Of a stretch of DNA of 64,000 bases, positions 1 through 8,264 are shown one piece after another (the stretch's first letter is position 1; every line of letters starts with the position of its first letter). This stretch comes from JAAOIF01 sp965217125 (GTDB lineage: Bacteria > Pseudomonadota > Gammaproteobacteria > PS1 > Pseudothioglobaceae): the NCBI GenBank assembly GCA_965217125.1, contig OZ244244.1, positions 1,612,001 to 1,676,000 on the forward strand, given 5' to 3'. A program made the translations under genes and the position numbers. A model generated the notes under the pieces. It saw nothing but the letters and a program-made list of their open reading frames with translations. It searched no databases and was not told the origin of the DNA.

Positions 1-1
1 G

Positions 2-2287
2 GGCGAGCTGCTTGACGAGGCTGGTGTGCTTGCAAAAACAGGCGTTCGCCCTAATCAGATACTGGATTTATTGGCATTAACGGGCGATAGTGCGGATAAT
101 ATTCCTGGTGTGCCGAGCGTAGGTCCGAAAACAGCGATTAAATGGCTCAATCAATTTGGCTCGATGGCAAATGTTAAGGACAACGCTTCGCTGATTAGCG
201 GTAAAGTTGGTCAAAAATTACGCGAAAATTTTGATTTATTAGACTTATCTTATGAATTAGTTAAACTTAAATTTGATGTTGAACTGCCTTGTAATATTCT
301 GTTAGATGAGCCCGGCGAAAACACTCAAACATTGGCAAAATTATATGAAAAATATGGGTTTTCAGTATGGCTAAAACAGCTAAATAGCACTAATACTATT
401 GAGGATAACCAGCCGCCAGAAATAGATTTAGTGGCACAGAAAAATCGTGATAGAGAAGACAATTGCGATGCTTGGTTTGAACAATATAGTCAAAATTTGA
501 TTTTACAACAAGCCGACTTTGAACAGCTTATTAAAAGGCTTGAGAATGCCAAAGCCTTTGTGTTTGATTTAGAAACAACCTCGCTTGATTATATGAATGC
601 ACAGATTGTTGGCTGGGTGTTTTTAGTGGATTTTGACAGCTTTTATGTGCCAGTTGGACATGATTATTTAGACGCACCTAAGCAGTTAAATTTTGATTGG
701 GTGTTGGCAAAACTCAGCTGCATTTTAGCCGACCCAGCGATTAACAAAATCGGACAAAATCTAAAATACGACAGCCATATATTGGCAAATTACAATATTC
801 AGTTAAACGGCATTAGTGATGACACCATGCTTAAATCTTATTGCCTAAATTCAGTTGCCAGCCGACATAATATGGATGATTTGGCACAGTATTATCTGAA
901 TTATCAAACCATTCATTTTGCCGATGTGGCGGGCAAAGGTAAAAAACAAATATCTTTTAATCAAGTGGGTTTGAACGAGGCCTTTCCTTACGCTTGTGAG
1001 GATGTGATTGTTACTGATGAATTGAATAAAGTATTGGATAATGATTTAGCACAATACCCAAAACTAACACAGCTTTATCAAACCCTTGAAATTCCCTTGA
1101 TTAAAGTATTAATGCGGATGGAACGCCATGGGGTGGCATTGGATGTGAATGCACTAAATGCCCAACAATTAGACATTAGCACACAAATGAAAAGCATTGA
1201 ATCTGAGGCTTTTGAGATGGCTGGCGAGGTCTTTAATCTTGAGTCGCCCAAGCAAATCCAGCAAGTTTTATTTACTGAGCAAGGCATGGGTTTAGAGGCA
1301 AAGAAGAAAACCCCAAAAGGTGCGCCCTCAACTAACGAGGAAGCATTAAAATTGTTAGACCATCCCTTAGTGGATTTGATTCTAAGTTACCGCACCCTAA
1401 CCAAGCTCAACTCTACTTATTTAGAAGCACTGCCAAAACAAATTGACCTAAAAACACAGCGACTACATACCTCATATCACCAAGCAGTAACCGCCACAGG
1501 CAGGCTCTCCTCAAGCAACCCAAATCTGCAAAATATCCCGATTCGCACAGCACAAGGGGCGCGTATTAGAGGCGCATTTATTGCCAGTAAAGACAAGGCG
1601 ATTATTGCTGCTGATTATTCACAAATTGAGTTAAGAATTATGGCACATATTTCTCAAGATGCGCATTTATTAGAAGCCTTTAATAACAATGTTGATGTCC
1701 ATAGTGCCACTGCTTCGATGATGTTTAATGTGTCATTGGACAGCGTTACAAAAGATCATCGGCGCAATGCCAAAGCCATTAATTTTGGCTTAATTTATGG
1801 TATGAGTGCCTTTGGACTTGCCAAGCAAATTGATGTGTCACGCACTGAGGCAAAGCAATATATCGATGCCTATTTTGCAAATTATCCGGGCGTATTGGCT
1901 TATATGGACAAAATTAAAGAGGCTGCGAAAACCCAAGGTTATGTTGAAACTGTGATGCAGCGGCGCTTGTATTTGCCACAAATTAATGCCAAAAATAAAA
2001 TGCTACAACAACACGCCCTACGCACTGCTATCAATGCACCGATGCAAGGCTCGTCTGCTGATATTATTAAAAAAGCCATGCTCGATGTTGATGCGTGGAT
2101 TAGCAAAGACAACGCCGATATTAAAATGATTATGCAAGTCCACGATGAATTAGTTTTTGAAGTAAAAGCCGACAAAGCCGATGAATTTTCCAACAAAATC
2201 CAAACTCTGATGAGCGATGCCTATAAATTGGATATTCCATTAGTAGTTGATGTCGGTATCGGCGATTCTTGGCAGCAAGCGCATTGA
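2..2287 (+). CDS. polA: DNA polymerase I (5' end outside window)
   Basis: DNA polymerase I, which fills gaps and removes RNA primers during replication and repair. The reading frame is already open at base 2, so the N-terminal part of the 5'-3' exonuclease domain is missing. What remains starts in the helix-hairpin-helix part of that domain (GDSADNIPGVPSVGPKTA). A 3'-5' exonuclease domain follows with its acidic motifs present (FDLETTSLD, NLKYD, YACEDVIVTD), so proofreading looks intact. The polymerase domain carries motif A (ADYSQIELRIMAH), the O-helix (RRNAKAINFGLIYGMS) and motif C (MQVHDELVFEV). It converges on rsmI. Identification is secure. Confidence 0.97.
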   Translation, partial: GELLDEAGVLAKTGVRPNQILDLLALTGDSADNIPGVPSVGPKTAIKWLNQFGSMANVKDNASLISGKVGQKLRENFDLLDLSYELVKLKFDVELPCNILLDEPGENTQTLAKLYEKYGFSVWLKQLNSTNTIEDNQPPEIDLVAQKNRDREDNCDAWFEQYSQNLILQQADFEQLIKRLENAKAFVFDLETTSLDYMNAQIVGWVFLVDFDSFYVPVGHDYLDAPKQLNFDWVLAKLSCILADPAINKIGQNLKYDSHILANYNIQLNGISDDTMLKSYCLNSVASRHNMDDLAQYYLNYQTIHFADVAGKGKKQISFNQVGLNEAFPYACEDVIVTDELNKVLDNDLAQYPKLTQLYQTLEIPLIKVLMRMERHGVALDVNALNAQQLDISTQMKSIESEAFEMAGEVFNLESPKQIQQVLFTEQGMGLEAKKKTPKGAPSTNEEALKLLDHPLVDLILSYRTLTKLNSTYLEALPKQIDLKTQRLHTSYHQAVTATGRLSSSNPNLQNIPIRTAQGARIRGAFIASKDKAIIAADYSQIELRIMAHISQDAHLLEAFNNNVDVHSATASMMFNVSLDSVTKDHRRNAKAINFGLIYGMSAFGLAKQIDVSRTEAKQYIDAYFANYPGVLAYMDKIKEAAKTQGYVETVMQRRLYLPQINAKNKMLQQHALRTAINAPMQGSSADIIKKAMLDVDAWISKDNADIKMIMQVHDELVFEVKADKADEFSNKIQTLMSDAYKLDIPLVVDVGIGDSWQQAH

Positions 2288-2355
2288 TTTTTCTAAGGCA
2301 AGGTTTTTTCTACTTACGGTTTTTGGGTTGTTGTGCTTTTGCGAGGCTTGAATTT

Positions 2356-3192
2356 TCAACTGTCTATCTTTGCTTTTAAGGCAGATTGATAACAATGTTT
2401 TTTATCAATGCCGGTTATTTTAGCTGCTAATTTTGCGGCTTTTGCAGCGCCCATCTCCGATAATAATATCGGCAATATTTTATCTAATTGTTGCTCATCA
2501 ATAAGCTTGTTAGCCTCATCCACGCCTGATATAATAAGCACAAATTCACCTTTTTGATGTGCCTTATCTGCTTGTAGATAAGCAATCAATACTGGCAAAG
2601 TTGCGGTTTTAATGGTTTCAAAAGATTTGCTAATTTCCTTTGCCAGACAAGCCGTTCGTCCAGCGCCTAAAATGGATTGAAAATCAAATAAACTCGCCAA
2701 TATGCGTTTTGGTGATTCATAAAAAATGCTCGTTTGCGGTAAATGCGCAAGCTTTTGAATCAGTTTTAAACGGATAGCTGGTTTAGCTGGCAAAAATCCA
2801 AAAAAACTAAATTGACTGCTGGCAATGCCCGATGCTGATAATGCACTAATCAAAGCGTTTGCACCGGGAATCGGCACTACCTCAACCCCTGCTGCTTTAG
2901 CGCCACGCACCAAAACGAAGCCCGGGTCGCTAATCAGCGGAGTGCCGGCATCACTAATCAGCGCCATAGTTTTACCGCTGAGTAATTGCTTAATTATTGA
3001 GCTAAATTGTTGGATTTCATTATGCTCGTGTAGCGCGCGGGTCGGGGTATTGATGTGATAATGGTTTAACAAAATTTTGCTATGACGCGTGTCCTCCGCC
3101 AAAATCATATCAACAGTTTTTAGCGTTTGAATTGCTCTAAAGCTAATATCATTTAGGTTTCCAATCGGTGTTGCAACAATATATAATGGCAT
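2356..3192 (-). CDS. rsmI: 16S rRNA (cytidine-1402-2'-O)-methyltransferase RsmI
   Basis: Methylates the ribose of C1402 in the decoding centre of 16S rRNA using S-adenosylmethionine. The 278-residue length fits the family. It has the tetrapyrrole-methylase fold signature at the start (LYIVATPIGNLNDIS), the AEDTRHS motif near residue 34, and the ISDAGTPLISDPG loop near residue 80. Its ATG is only 5 bp from the yraN ATG on the other strand, so each gene's ribosome-binding and promoter signals must lie inside the neighbour. rsmI-yraN-BON lipoprotein order is also seen in enterobacteria, where lpoA sits between the first two; lpoA is absent here. Confidence 0.95.
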   Translation of the reverse strand: MPLYIVATPIGNLNDISFRAIQTLKTVDMILAEDTRHSKILLNHYHINTPTRALHEHNEIQQFSSIIKQLLSGKTMALISDAGTPLISDPGFVLVRGAKAAGVEVVPIPGANALISALSASGIASSQFSFFGFLPAKPAIRLKLIQKLAHLPQTSIFYESPKRILASLFDFQSILGAGRTACLAKEISKSFETIKTATLPVLIAYLQADKAHQKGEFVLIISGVDEANKLIDEQQLDKILPILLSEMGAAKAAKLAAKITGIDKKHCYQSALKAKIDS

Positions 3193-3197
3193 AATTT

Positions 3198-3563
3198 ATG
3201 TTTAGTTTTAAGCGACAAATTGGCAATAATGCAGAAAAAATAGCTCTGGACTATTTGTCCAAACAAGGTCTGCAACTAATTGAACAAAATTATCTAACGC
3301 CTCTGGGTGAAATAGATATTATTATGCTTGATAAAAACGACAATGAATTAGTTTTTGTTGAAGTTCGTTACCGCCAAAACACTAAATTCGGCGCTCCAGA
3401 GGAAACCATCAATCAAAATAAACAGCTAAAAATTACCAAAACTGCACAGCGTTATTTACAACATAAACCACAATATCAGAATTTTACTTGCAGATTTGAT
3501 GTTGTTGCAGTTAAATTTAATCTAAAATACCCTAAAATAGATTGGATTAAAAATGCTTTTTAA
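3198..3563 (+). CDS. yraN: YraN family (UPF0102) endonuclease-like protein
   Basis: A 121-residue YraN/UPF0102 protein with a restriction-endonuclease-like fold. Visible family motifs are GEIDIIMLD (acidic residue of the fold) and LVFVEVRYR (the ExR/K-type strand), followed by a KQLKITKTAQRYL helix. The exact substrate in cells is not established for the family. It begins 5 bp from the rsmI start on the opposite strand and is followed 18 bp later by the BON-domain lipoprotein, with which it is probably co-transcribed. Confidence 0.9.
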   Translation: MFSFKRQIGNNAEKIALDYLSKQGLQLIEQNYLTPLGEIDIIMLDKNDNELVFVEVRYRQNTKFGAPEETINQNKQLKITKTAQRYLQHKPQYQNFTCRFDVVAVKFNLKYPKIDWIKNAF

Positions 3564-3581
3564 AATGTTAAAAAAATAAAA

Positions 3582-4343
3582 ATGTTAAAAATTTTTACCA
3601 TCATCCTAACCCTGATAATGCTTGCCTCTTGCTCGCCAGCAGTAAGAAACGCCTCTGCAGCCCATACGGTTATCAATATTCAAAATGACCGCCGTAGTTT
3701 TGGCACTATTATTGACGATGGCACTTTGTATTTAGACCTGCATAATGCCATTGCCAAAGATAAAGAAGGGGTTCTGAAAGATGCACATCTTAACTTTTCA
3801 ACCCATAATTCTAAGGTGCTGGTAACTGGTGAAGTTGCTAAACAAGAGCATAAAGCGCTGGTTGATAAACTGATTACTGAACATGTGCCGCAAATTTTAA
3901 AAGTTATTAACGAAACCATAGTAGCGCCATCCAGTAGTTTAATTTCTAGGGCTAATGACAGTCTTATTACACTTAAAATTCAGGCTTTGTTTTATGCTCA
4001 GGATGTTTTTCACCCAGTGCATATTTCAATAACAACTGAAAATGAAACCGTTTTTCTTATGGGCAAGGTAACCAAAAAAGAAGCCGCTGAAGCTGTAAGA
4101 ATAATCAAAAAAGTCAGTGGCGTTAAAAAAATTGTTAAGGTTTTTGAATATTTAAAAAACCGCCCAATTGCTGAAATTAGAGCAGAGGAGCAACAAAGAT
4201 TAAAAGCACAAAGAAAGAAGCAATTTGATAAACAACTAAAGCAACTAAAAAAACGCAAGGCAACTCTTATAGAGCAAGAACGCCTGATACAAGACAAAAT
4301 TGACCAATTAGACGGCTTAAAACCAGGCGGTACACGCTTTTAA
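3582..4343 (+). CDS. BON-domain outer-membrane lipoprotein (DolP/YraP-like)
   Basis: A 253-residue lipoprotein with a signal peptide and lipobox (LMLASC, Cys at residue 17). Two BON-type domains follow: roughly residues 45-115 and 120-190, the second with the VFLMGKVTKKEA...VSGVKKIVKVFEY pattern. This matches DolP (YraP), an outer-membrane quality-control lipoprotein near the division site. Position directly after yraN supports this. Residues 195-245 are highly charged (KKQFDKQLKQLKKRK, IEQERLIQDKIDQLD) and probably form a coiled coil, an extension that ordinary DolP lacks, so the two may not be strictly equivalent. Confidence 0.82.
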   Translation: MLKIFTIILTLIMLASCSPAVRNASAAHTVINIQNDRRSFGTIIDDGTLYLDLHNAIAKDKEGVLKDAHLNFSTHNSKVLVTGEVAKQEHKALVDKLITEHVPQILKVINETIVAPSSSLISRANDSLITLKIQALFYAQDVFHPVHISITTENETVFLMGKVTKKEAAEAVRIIKKVSGVKKIVKVFEYLKNRPIAEIRAEEQQRLKAQRKKQFDKQLKQLKKRKATLIEQERLIQDKIDQLDGLKPGGTRF

Positions 4344-4454
4344 AAAAATATACTAACCATCAGTTGTTACGATATTTCTCCTCCATTACGCCACAGCTCA
4401 TATTCACTAAAATTAACACGGCAATTAATAAATAATTTGCCAATAATGAGCCTT

Positions 4455-5336
4455 CTATTTGCCTTTATTTTGTAAAATTAGTGCTGATGTGTCTAATTGC
4501 CCATCGCCATTTTTGATTAATTCTTGGTATTTGTCATACACTGTTTTTGTAAAAGACAAATTAGTTTTATTCTGTTTTGCTCTATCTAAGCAATAACCTA
4601 AATCTTTAACCATCCATTTGATGGCAAAACCAAAATCAAATTCTCGCCTATTCATTGTGACGGCTCTATTGTCCATTTGCCAAGAGCCAGCAGCCCCGCC
4701 CGATATGGCGGATAATAATTTTTCAATATCTATGTTTTCATTTTCGGCAAATAAAATTCCATCAGATAGCCCCTGTAATACCCCAGCGATGCATATTTGA
4801 TTCACCATTTTTGCTAATTGCCCATAACCATTTACACCGATGTGGGATAGGTTTTTAGCATAGTTATTTATAATTGCTTTTGCAATTTCTATATCTGCCT
4901 CACTACCTCCAGCCATTACACTTAAACAGCCGTTTATTGCCCCAACTTCGCCACCACTTACTGGAGCATCAACAAACCCCACATTTTTTTCTTTAAATGA
5001 CACGGCTAATTTTTGCGCTAATTTATAGGAAGTAGTGGTATGGTCAATGACTAATGCATTATTACTAATATTTTGCAAAACTCCATTTTCCGAATAGATT
5101 ATTTGTTCCACATCTTCATCTTTTCCAGCACATAAAATTATTAAATCAGCATTATCAACAGCCTCTTCAATTGAGTTAACAAGGGCTCCTTTAAATTCAT
5201 TACACCATTGTTCTGCTCTATTTTTGCTTCTATTCCAGACAGTAACAGAATAATTACTATTTTTTGCCAAATGCCCAGCCATAGGAAAGCCCATAACTCC
5301 CAACCCAATAAAGCTTATATTTTTAATTTTTTTCAT
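4455..5336 (-). CDS. NAD(P)-dependent dehydrogenase, 3-hydroxyisobutyrate dehydrogenase family
   Basis: A 293-residue member of the 3-hydroxyisobutyrate / tartronate semialdehyde reductase family. It has the Rossmann dinucleotide motif (GLGVMGFPMAGHLA, residues 12-25), the substrate-binding DAPVSGGEVGA motif (about 123-133) and the catalytic lysine in NGYGQLAKMVNQ (about 168-179). The precise substrate cannot be told from sequence. Its first 40 or so codons and upstream region are duplicated twice further along the window (6164-6289 and 9932-10054), each time directly before the same type of small membrane-protein cassette. This is the only intact copy and marks the edge of the cassette block. 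Confidence 0.85.
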   Translation of the reverse strand: MKKIKNISFIGLGVMGFPMAGHLAKNSNYSVTVWNRSKNRAEQWCNEFKGALVNSIEEAVDNADLIILCAGKDEDVEQIIYSENGVLQNISNNALVIDHTTTSYKLAQKLAVSFKEKNVGFVDAPVSGGEVGAINGCLSVMAGGSEADIEIAKAIINNYAKNLSHIGVNGYGQLAKMVNQICIAGVLQGLSDGILFAENENIDIEKLLSAISGGAAGSWQMDNRAVTMNRREFDFGFAIKWMVKDLGYCLDRAKQNKTNLSFTKTVYDKYQELIKNGDGQLDTSALILQNKGK

Positions 5337-5368
5337 TATTAACCCTTTAAAACTAATTGATTAAAATA

Positions 5369-5396
5369 ATTAATGTTTGTGTCCCTTTATCTTTTA
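5369..5396 (-). repeat. Shared 3' tail repeat, copy 1
   Basis: Copy of a short conserved element which on the minus strand reads AAAGGGACACAAACATTAAT. It overlaps the stop codon of the 114-residue gene and lies in the leader of the intact dehydrogenase gene. Four further copies follow other unrelated genes. Confidence 0.8.
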
Positions 5397-5731
5397 GATT
5401 TATTCCATTTTTCTATAGATAAGTCAATATACCTTCTATCTACCTCTTCCAAATCAAAATAACTAAAGCAATCATGATTGTTTAAATTTTCAAATTTAAT
5501 GTAATAGTCAAAGCAAATAGTTTTCCAAGTTGTATTTCTACTTTTAATTTTGCCAAGTTCTTTTGCAAACTGCCTTATTGCATTTTTAACAACTGGAATT
5601 TCTTCGTCCAGCATTCTAACTTGCCAATCACAATGCTTGTGATAAAAGCTACTTTCCAAATCGGAAATAATATCTACTATTGGTGTTTTGTTGGTATAAC
5701 GAACTATGTTTTCCATATTTTTCACAAACAT
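5387..5731 (-). CDS. Hypothetical protein, cassette cargo
   Basis: A 114-residue acidic/aromatic soluble protein that I do not recognise. Visible features are a DLESSFYHKHCDWQVRML stretch, several Trp/Tyr/Phe, and no signal peptide or membrane segment. It lies between an attC-like site (5747-5821) on its 5' side and the shared tail repeat on its 3' side; the tail overlaps its stop codon. No clear Shine-Dalgarno precedes the ATG at 5731; an internal ATG at codon 6 is possible. Probably an integron-type cargo gene. Confidence 0.6.
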   Translation of the reverse strand: MFVKNMENIVRYTNKTPIVDIISDLESSFYHKHCDWQVRMLDEEIPVVKNAIRQFAKELGKIKSRNTTWKTICFDYYIKFENLNNHDCFSYFDLEEVDRRYIDLSIEKWNKSKR

Positions 5732-5746
5732 TTGCTATTAACAATC

Positions 5747-5821
5747 ACCTAACATCTTACTTCCGCCGCCGCGTTTACCCAAAAGGCACGGAGAGCGGTT
5801 AGGTGGAGTGATTTGTTAGAT
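5747..5821 (-). other. attC-like recombination site 1
   Basis: On the minus strand an R'' box ATCTAAC and an R' box GTTAGGT bound about 75 nt. Inside them ACTCC can pair with GGAAGT leaving one unpaired A, the extrahelical-base pattern of integron attC sites. The centre contains a TTTTGGGTAAACGCGG stretch also found in sites 2, 3 and 6. The stop codon of the 41-residue gene lies within the site. Confidence 0.75.
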
Positions 5822-5924
5822 GGTGTTTATATTTTGATGAATTGTAATTGATATTTTGATAAGCAACAACAGCTAATCCTGCGATAAAAAACACAAATGT
5901 AAAAACAAGTAAATATTCATTCAT
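5799..5924 (-). CDS. Micro membrane protein (41 aa), second gene of a two-gene cassette
   Basis: A 41-residue protein, MNEYLLVFTFVFFIAGLAVV then a polar tail rich in Asn, Tyr and His. It has one obvious transmembrane helix (residues 4-21). The ATG is 2 bp after the stop of the 75-residue gene, and a GGGAGAATT ribosome-binding sequence is embedded in the last codons of that gene, so translation is probably coupled. The stop codon falls inside the attC-like site. A related 37-residue gene is at 9580-9693 in the same arrangement. Function unknown. Confidence 0.6.
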   Translation of the reverse strand: MNEYLLVFTFVFFIAGLAVVAYQNINYNSSKYKHHLTNHST

Positions 5925-5926
5925 TT

Positions 5927-6154
5927 TTATAATTCTCCCAATTTATCAAAGCATTTAAAAGCTTTTTTGTTAATAAGAACAACAACTATTGTAACAAAGA
6001 TAACTGCAATTGAACATAATAATAAAATCAATGTGCTTTGTTGTTTGAAATTTTGCACAAACCATGCTAATAACGATAAGTCAGTTGCAATAAAAATAGC
6101 AAATGCAACTTTATACCAACCTATTTCTTCCTTAATTTTACTTTCTTCAGACAC
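5927..6154 (-). CDS. Small two-helix membrane protein (75 aa), cassette type
   Basis: A 75-residue protein beginning MSEESKIKEEIGWYKVAFA, with two predicted membrane helices (about 16-35 and 42-62) and a charged C-terminus. It starts with GTG, 9 nt after the stop codon of a truncated dehydrogenase reading frame, and has no clear Shine-Dalgarno of its own, which suggests reinitiation from that upstream frame. It is paired with the 41-residue membrane protein. The paralogue at 9695-9922 shares most of its first 25 residues. The role is unknown; I infer that the two small proteins act together in the membrane. Confidence 0.7.
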   Translation of the reverse strand: MSEESKIKEEIGWYKVAFAIFIATDLSLLAWFVQNFKQQSTLILLLCSIAVIFVTIVVVLINKKAFKCFDKLGEL

Positions 6155-6163
6155 AGGCTGATT

Positions 6164-6289
6164 TTAGCATATATTTTTGCTTCTATTCCAGACAGTAACA
6201 GAATAATTACTATTTTTTGCCAAATGCCCCGCCATAGGAAAGCCCATAACTCCCAACCCAATAAAACTTATATTTTTAATTTTTTTCAC
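6164..6289 (-). pseudogene. Duplicated 5' fragment of the dehydrogenase gene, copy B
   Basis: This reads almost identically to the first 38 codons of the intact gene at 4455-5336 (KKIKNISFIGLGVMGFPM onward) and then breaks at an AGAAGCAAAAAT junction into a short ICstop. The start codon has changed from ATG to GTG. The upstream leader, including the shared tail repeat, has been copied with it. It ends 9 nt before the GTG start of the 75-residue membrane protein and may act as its leader. Confidence 0.85.
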
Positions 6290-6308
6290 TATTAACCCTT
6301 TAAAACTA

Positions 6309-6336
6309 ATTAATGTTTGTATCCTCTTATCTTTTA
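6309..6336 (-). repeat. Shared 3' tail repeat, copy 2
   Basis: Second copy of the tail element. It overlaps the stop codon of the APC permease gene and runs into the copied dehydrogenase leader, from which a stretch of about 14 bp present in copy 1 is missing. Confidence 0.78.
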
Positions 6337-7611
6337 ATTCTGGAATTTATACTTGCTCATAAAATACCCAAAACAAAGTAAAGCAACAGGGTACAACAGC
6401 TCAAAACCAAATGTCCCCATCGTTAAAACAACAACAATAAGAGAGGTAATACCAAATATTTTTTGTTTTTTTGTTGCAGATATTTTTATATAAGCTAAAG
6501 TAGCCATTCCGTATAAAATAAAGAAATTTTGTCCTGCTAATCTCAGTAAATCATTGACTTTAAGAAAGTTGAAATAATTTAAAACTAACACTGTAGAAAA
6601 AAACAAACATGTGACTACAAGTGAGGCCCTAGGTATTTTATTGACACTTAACTTCGCAATTGAAACTGGAAGCAAGCCTTCTCTGGCTGATGAAAACACT
6701 AATCGTGATGCTGCCCAAATTGCACCAATAAGGTTTGCCAAAATTATTACAAATGATAACAATCCCACCATATCACCAGCCACGCTACCAAATACATATT
6801 GTGATAGGGCTGACAAAGGAGCGGTGCTGAGCAGGACATCATCAATAGGAACAATTAACTGCATAGATATTACCAAAAGGAAATACAGAACTATTACGAT
6901 AACAAAACTAAGTGCTACTGAAATTGGATAGTCGCGCTTTGGGTTTTTATATTCCTCAATTGTAAAAGATAACATTTCCCAGCCGGTGTAAGCAAAAAAC
7001 ACCATACCTAATAAAGGAAAAATATTATTTATTTCAATACTTGAAATTCTACTTATTCCTTCTCCTTTATACTCACTTGCAAAGATAAGTGACAATATCG
7101 GTATTAATAGCAATGCCAGAACTAAGGTTATTGCTAAATACTTCTGTATATTCCCTGAAATAGCTGCTCCCAAATAGTTTATTAAAAATGCAACAAATAT
7201 CATTAAAAGCGATATTACCAAAGCAATGGTTTCAAATTGAATATCTACAGTAATTAATGTATTTACATAATAACTACCAGTTAAAGCTATTGCTGGAATA
7301 CCTAAGCCAAATGTACCAAGTAACATCATTTCTGTTGCACTTGATATATGCCTAGAAAATGCATTTTGCATAAATCCAGCGACTCCCCCAGCACTTGGGT
7401 ATTTTGCACCTAATGCAGAAAATATCACAAGCAAGGGGGTAACTAATAAAGCACAAATAACCCAAACATAAATTGACGATGCACCTGCATCTTGATATGC
7501 CAAACCAGGAAGCAATAAAAGCCCACTTCCTACAACGATAGTTATCCCCAAGCCTACTGCTTGGCTAATGCTTAATGTTTTTTTTAACTTATTACTTGCA
7601 TCAATGCTCAT
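6334..7611 (-). CDS. APC-family amino-acid permease/exporter (YjeH-like)
   Basis: About 425 residues with some twelve hydrophobic segments, of the amino acid-polyamine-organocation superfamily. The first helix has the family motif ISQAVGLGITIVVGSGLLLL (residues 13-32), and the pattern GYSQDAG-like, PSAGG and EEYKNPKRDYP loops are typical. It most resembles YjeH-type exporters. I place the start at the ATG at 7611 (MSIDASNKLKK) because AAGGAT lies 8 nt upstream; a longer frame to 7668 lacks a site. It ends in the shared tail repeat. The substrate is not predictable from sequence. Confidence 0.82.
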   Translation of the reverse strand: MSIDASNKLKKTLSISQAVGLGITIVVGSGLLLLPGLAYQDAGASSIYVWVICALLVTPLLVIFSALGAKYPSAGGVAGFMQNAFSRHISSATEMMLLGTFGLGIPAIALTGSYYVNTLITVDIQFETIALVISLLMIFVAFLINYLGAAISGNIQKYLAITLVLALLLIPILSLIFASEYKGEGISRISSIEINNIFPLLGMVFFAYTGWEMLSFTIEEYKNPKRDYPISVALSFVIVIVLYFLLVISMQLIVPIDDVLLSTAPLSALSQYVFGSVAGDMVGLLSFVIILANLIGAIWAASRLVFSSAREGLLPVSIAKLSVNKIPRASLVVTCLFFSTVLVLNYFNFLKVNDLLRLAGQNFFILYGMATLAYIKISATKKQKIFGITSLIVVVLTMGTFGFELLYPVALLCFGYFMSKYKFQN

Positions 7612-7692
7612 TTTTCTTATCCTTAAACTCAAGTGCAATAATGTATAAACAACCGTCTTTTCCAGCAACAGATGAGTGATTTGTTAGTAATA

Positions 7693-8136
7693 TTATTTTT
7701 TACGAAATCTGCCGCTCATTTTTAAACCATCGCGAATATTCATACCCATTAATGTTAGATTTACCGCGCCAGCAACTATCTCAATGCCTTGAACTATATA
7801 AAATGTTGTATCAAAATATCCTGCTGATGCCCAATGGTCAAGAAAAATTGCACATGGTATTAAAACTAAAATGCCATTTGCTCCAATAAATGGCATGCGT
7901 TTTTGCTTTGCTTGCACTAACCTACCAGATTTTATTTTTGCTAAAGCAAAGCCAGTGCCACCAGTCATAGCGATAGCAGGTACAAGAATAAATAAGCCCG
8001 GCATAACAATCAAACTCTTTACTAATGCTATCGCTTCTGGCGTGCCAAATAATTCAACTGTTATTGTAGATGTTAAAAATGTGGCAATTGTCAATGTTGC
8101 AAGTATGCCTGCTACAAAATGTATATATTTTTTCAT
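7693..8136 (-). CDS. Unknown four-helix integral membrane protein
   Basis: A 147-residue protein with four hydrophobic segments (about 5-27, 42-62, 85-103, 115-135), starting MKKYIHFVAGILATLTIATF. I do not recognise a functional family. The ATG is preceded by AGGAG at 7 nt spacing, immediately after the R' end of attC site 2. It lies 24 bp before the APC permease on the same strand, and the gap contains a GAGTGATTTGTTAG remnant that resembles the R'' half of an attC. It may be co-expressed with the permease. Confidence 0.7.
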   Translation of the reverse strand: MKKYIHFVAGILATLTIATFLTSTITVELFGTPEAIALVKSLIVMPGLFILVPAIAMTGGTGFALAKIKSGRLVQAKQKRMPFIGANGILVLIPCAIFLDHWASAGYFDTTFYIVQGIEIVAGAVNLTLMGMNIRDGLKMSGRFRKK

Positions 8137-8151
8137 TTGCTATCTCCTGTT

Positions 8152-8224
8152 GTTAATGTTTGAAGTCAGCTGCCGCATTTACCCAAAAGGCACGAGAGCG
8201 CTCAGATGCAGTGATTTATTAGAT
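8152..8224 (-). other. attC-like recombination site 2
   Basis: The minus-strand R'' is ATCTAAT and the R' side ends CAAACATTAAC. The central TTTTGGGTAAATGCGG is shared with sites 1, 3 and 6. It is followed by a ribosome-binding leader AACAGGAGATAGCAAATG, also present after site 3, where the ATG has been lost. Confidence 0.7.
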
Positions 8225-8235
8225 GTTTTTAAATA

Positions 8236-8260
8236 ATTAATGTTTGTATCCCCTTATCTT
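8236..8260 (-). repeat. Shared 3' tail repeat, copy 3
   Basis: Tail element immediately after the DUF711 gene and 12 bp before attC site 2. Minus strand reads AGATAAGGGGATACAAACAT followed by TAAT. Confidence 0.75.
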
Positions 8261-8264
8261 AAAA

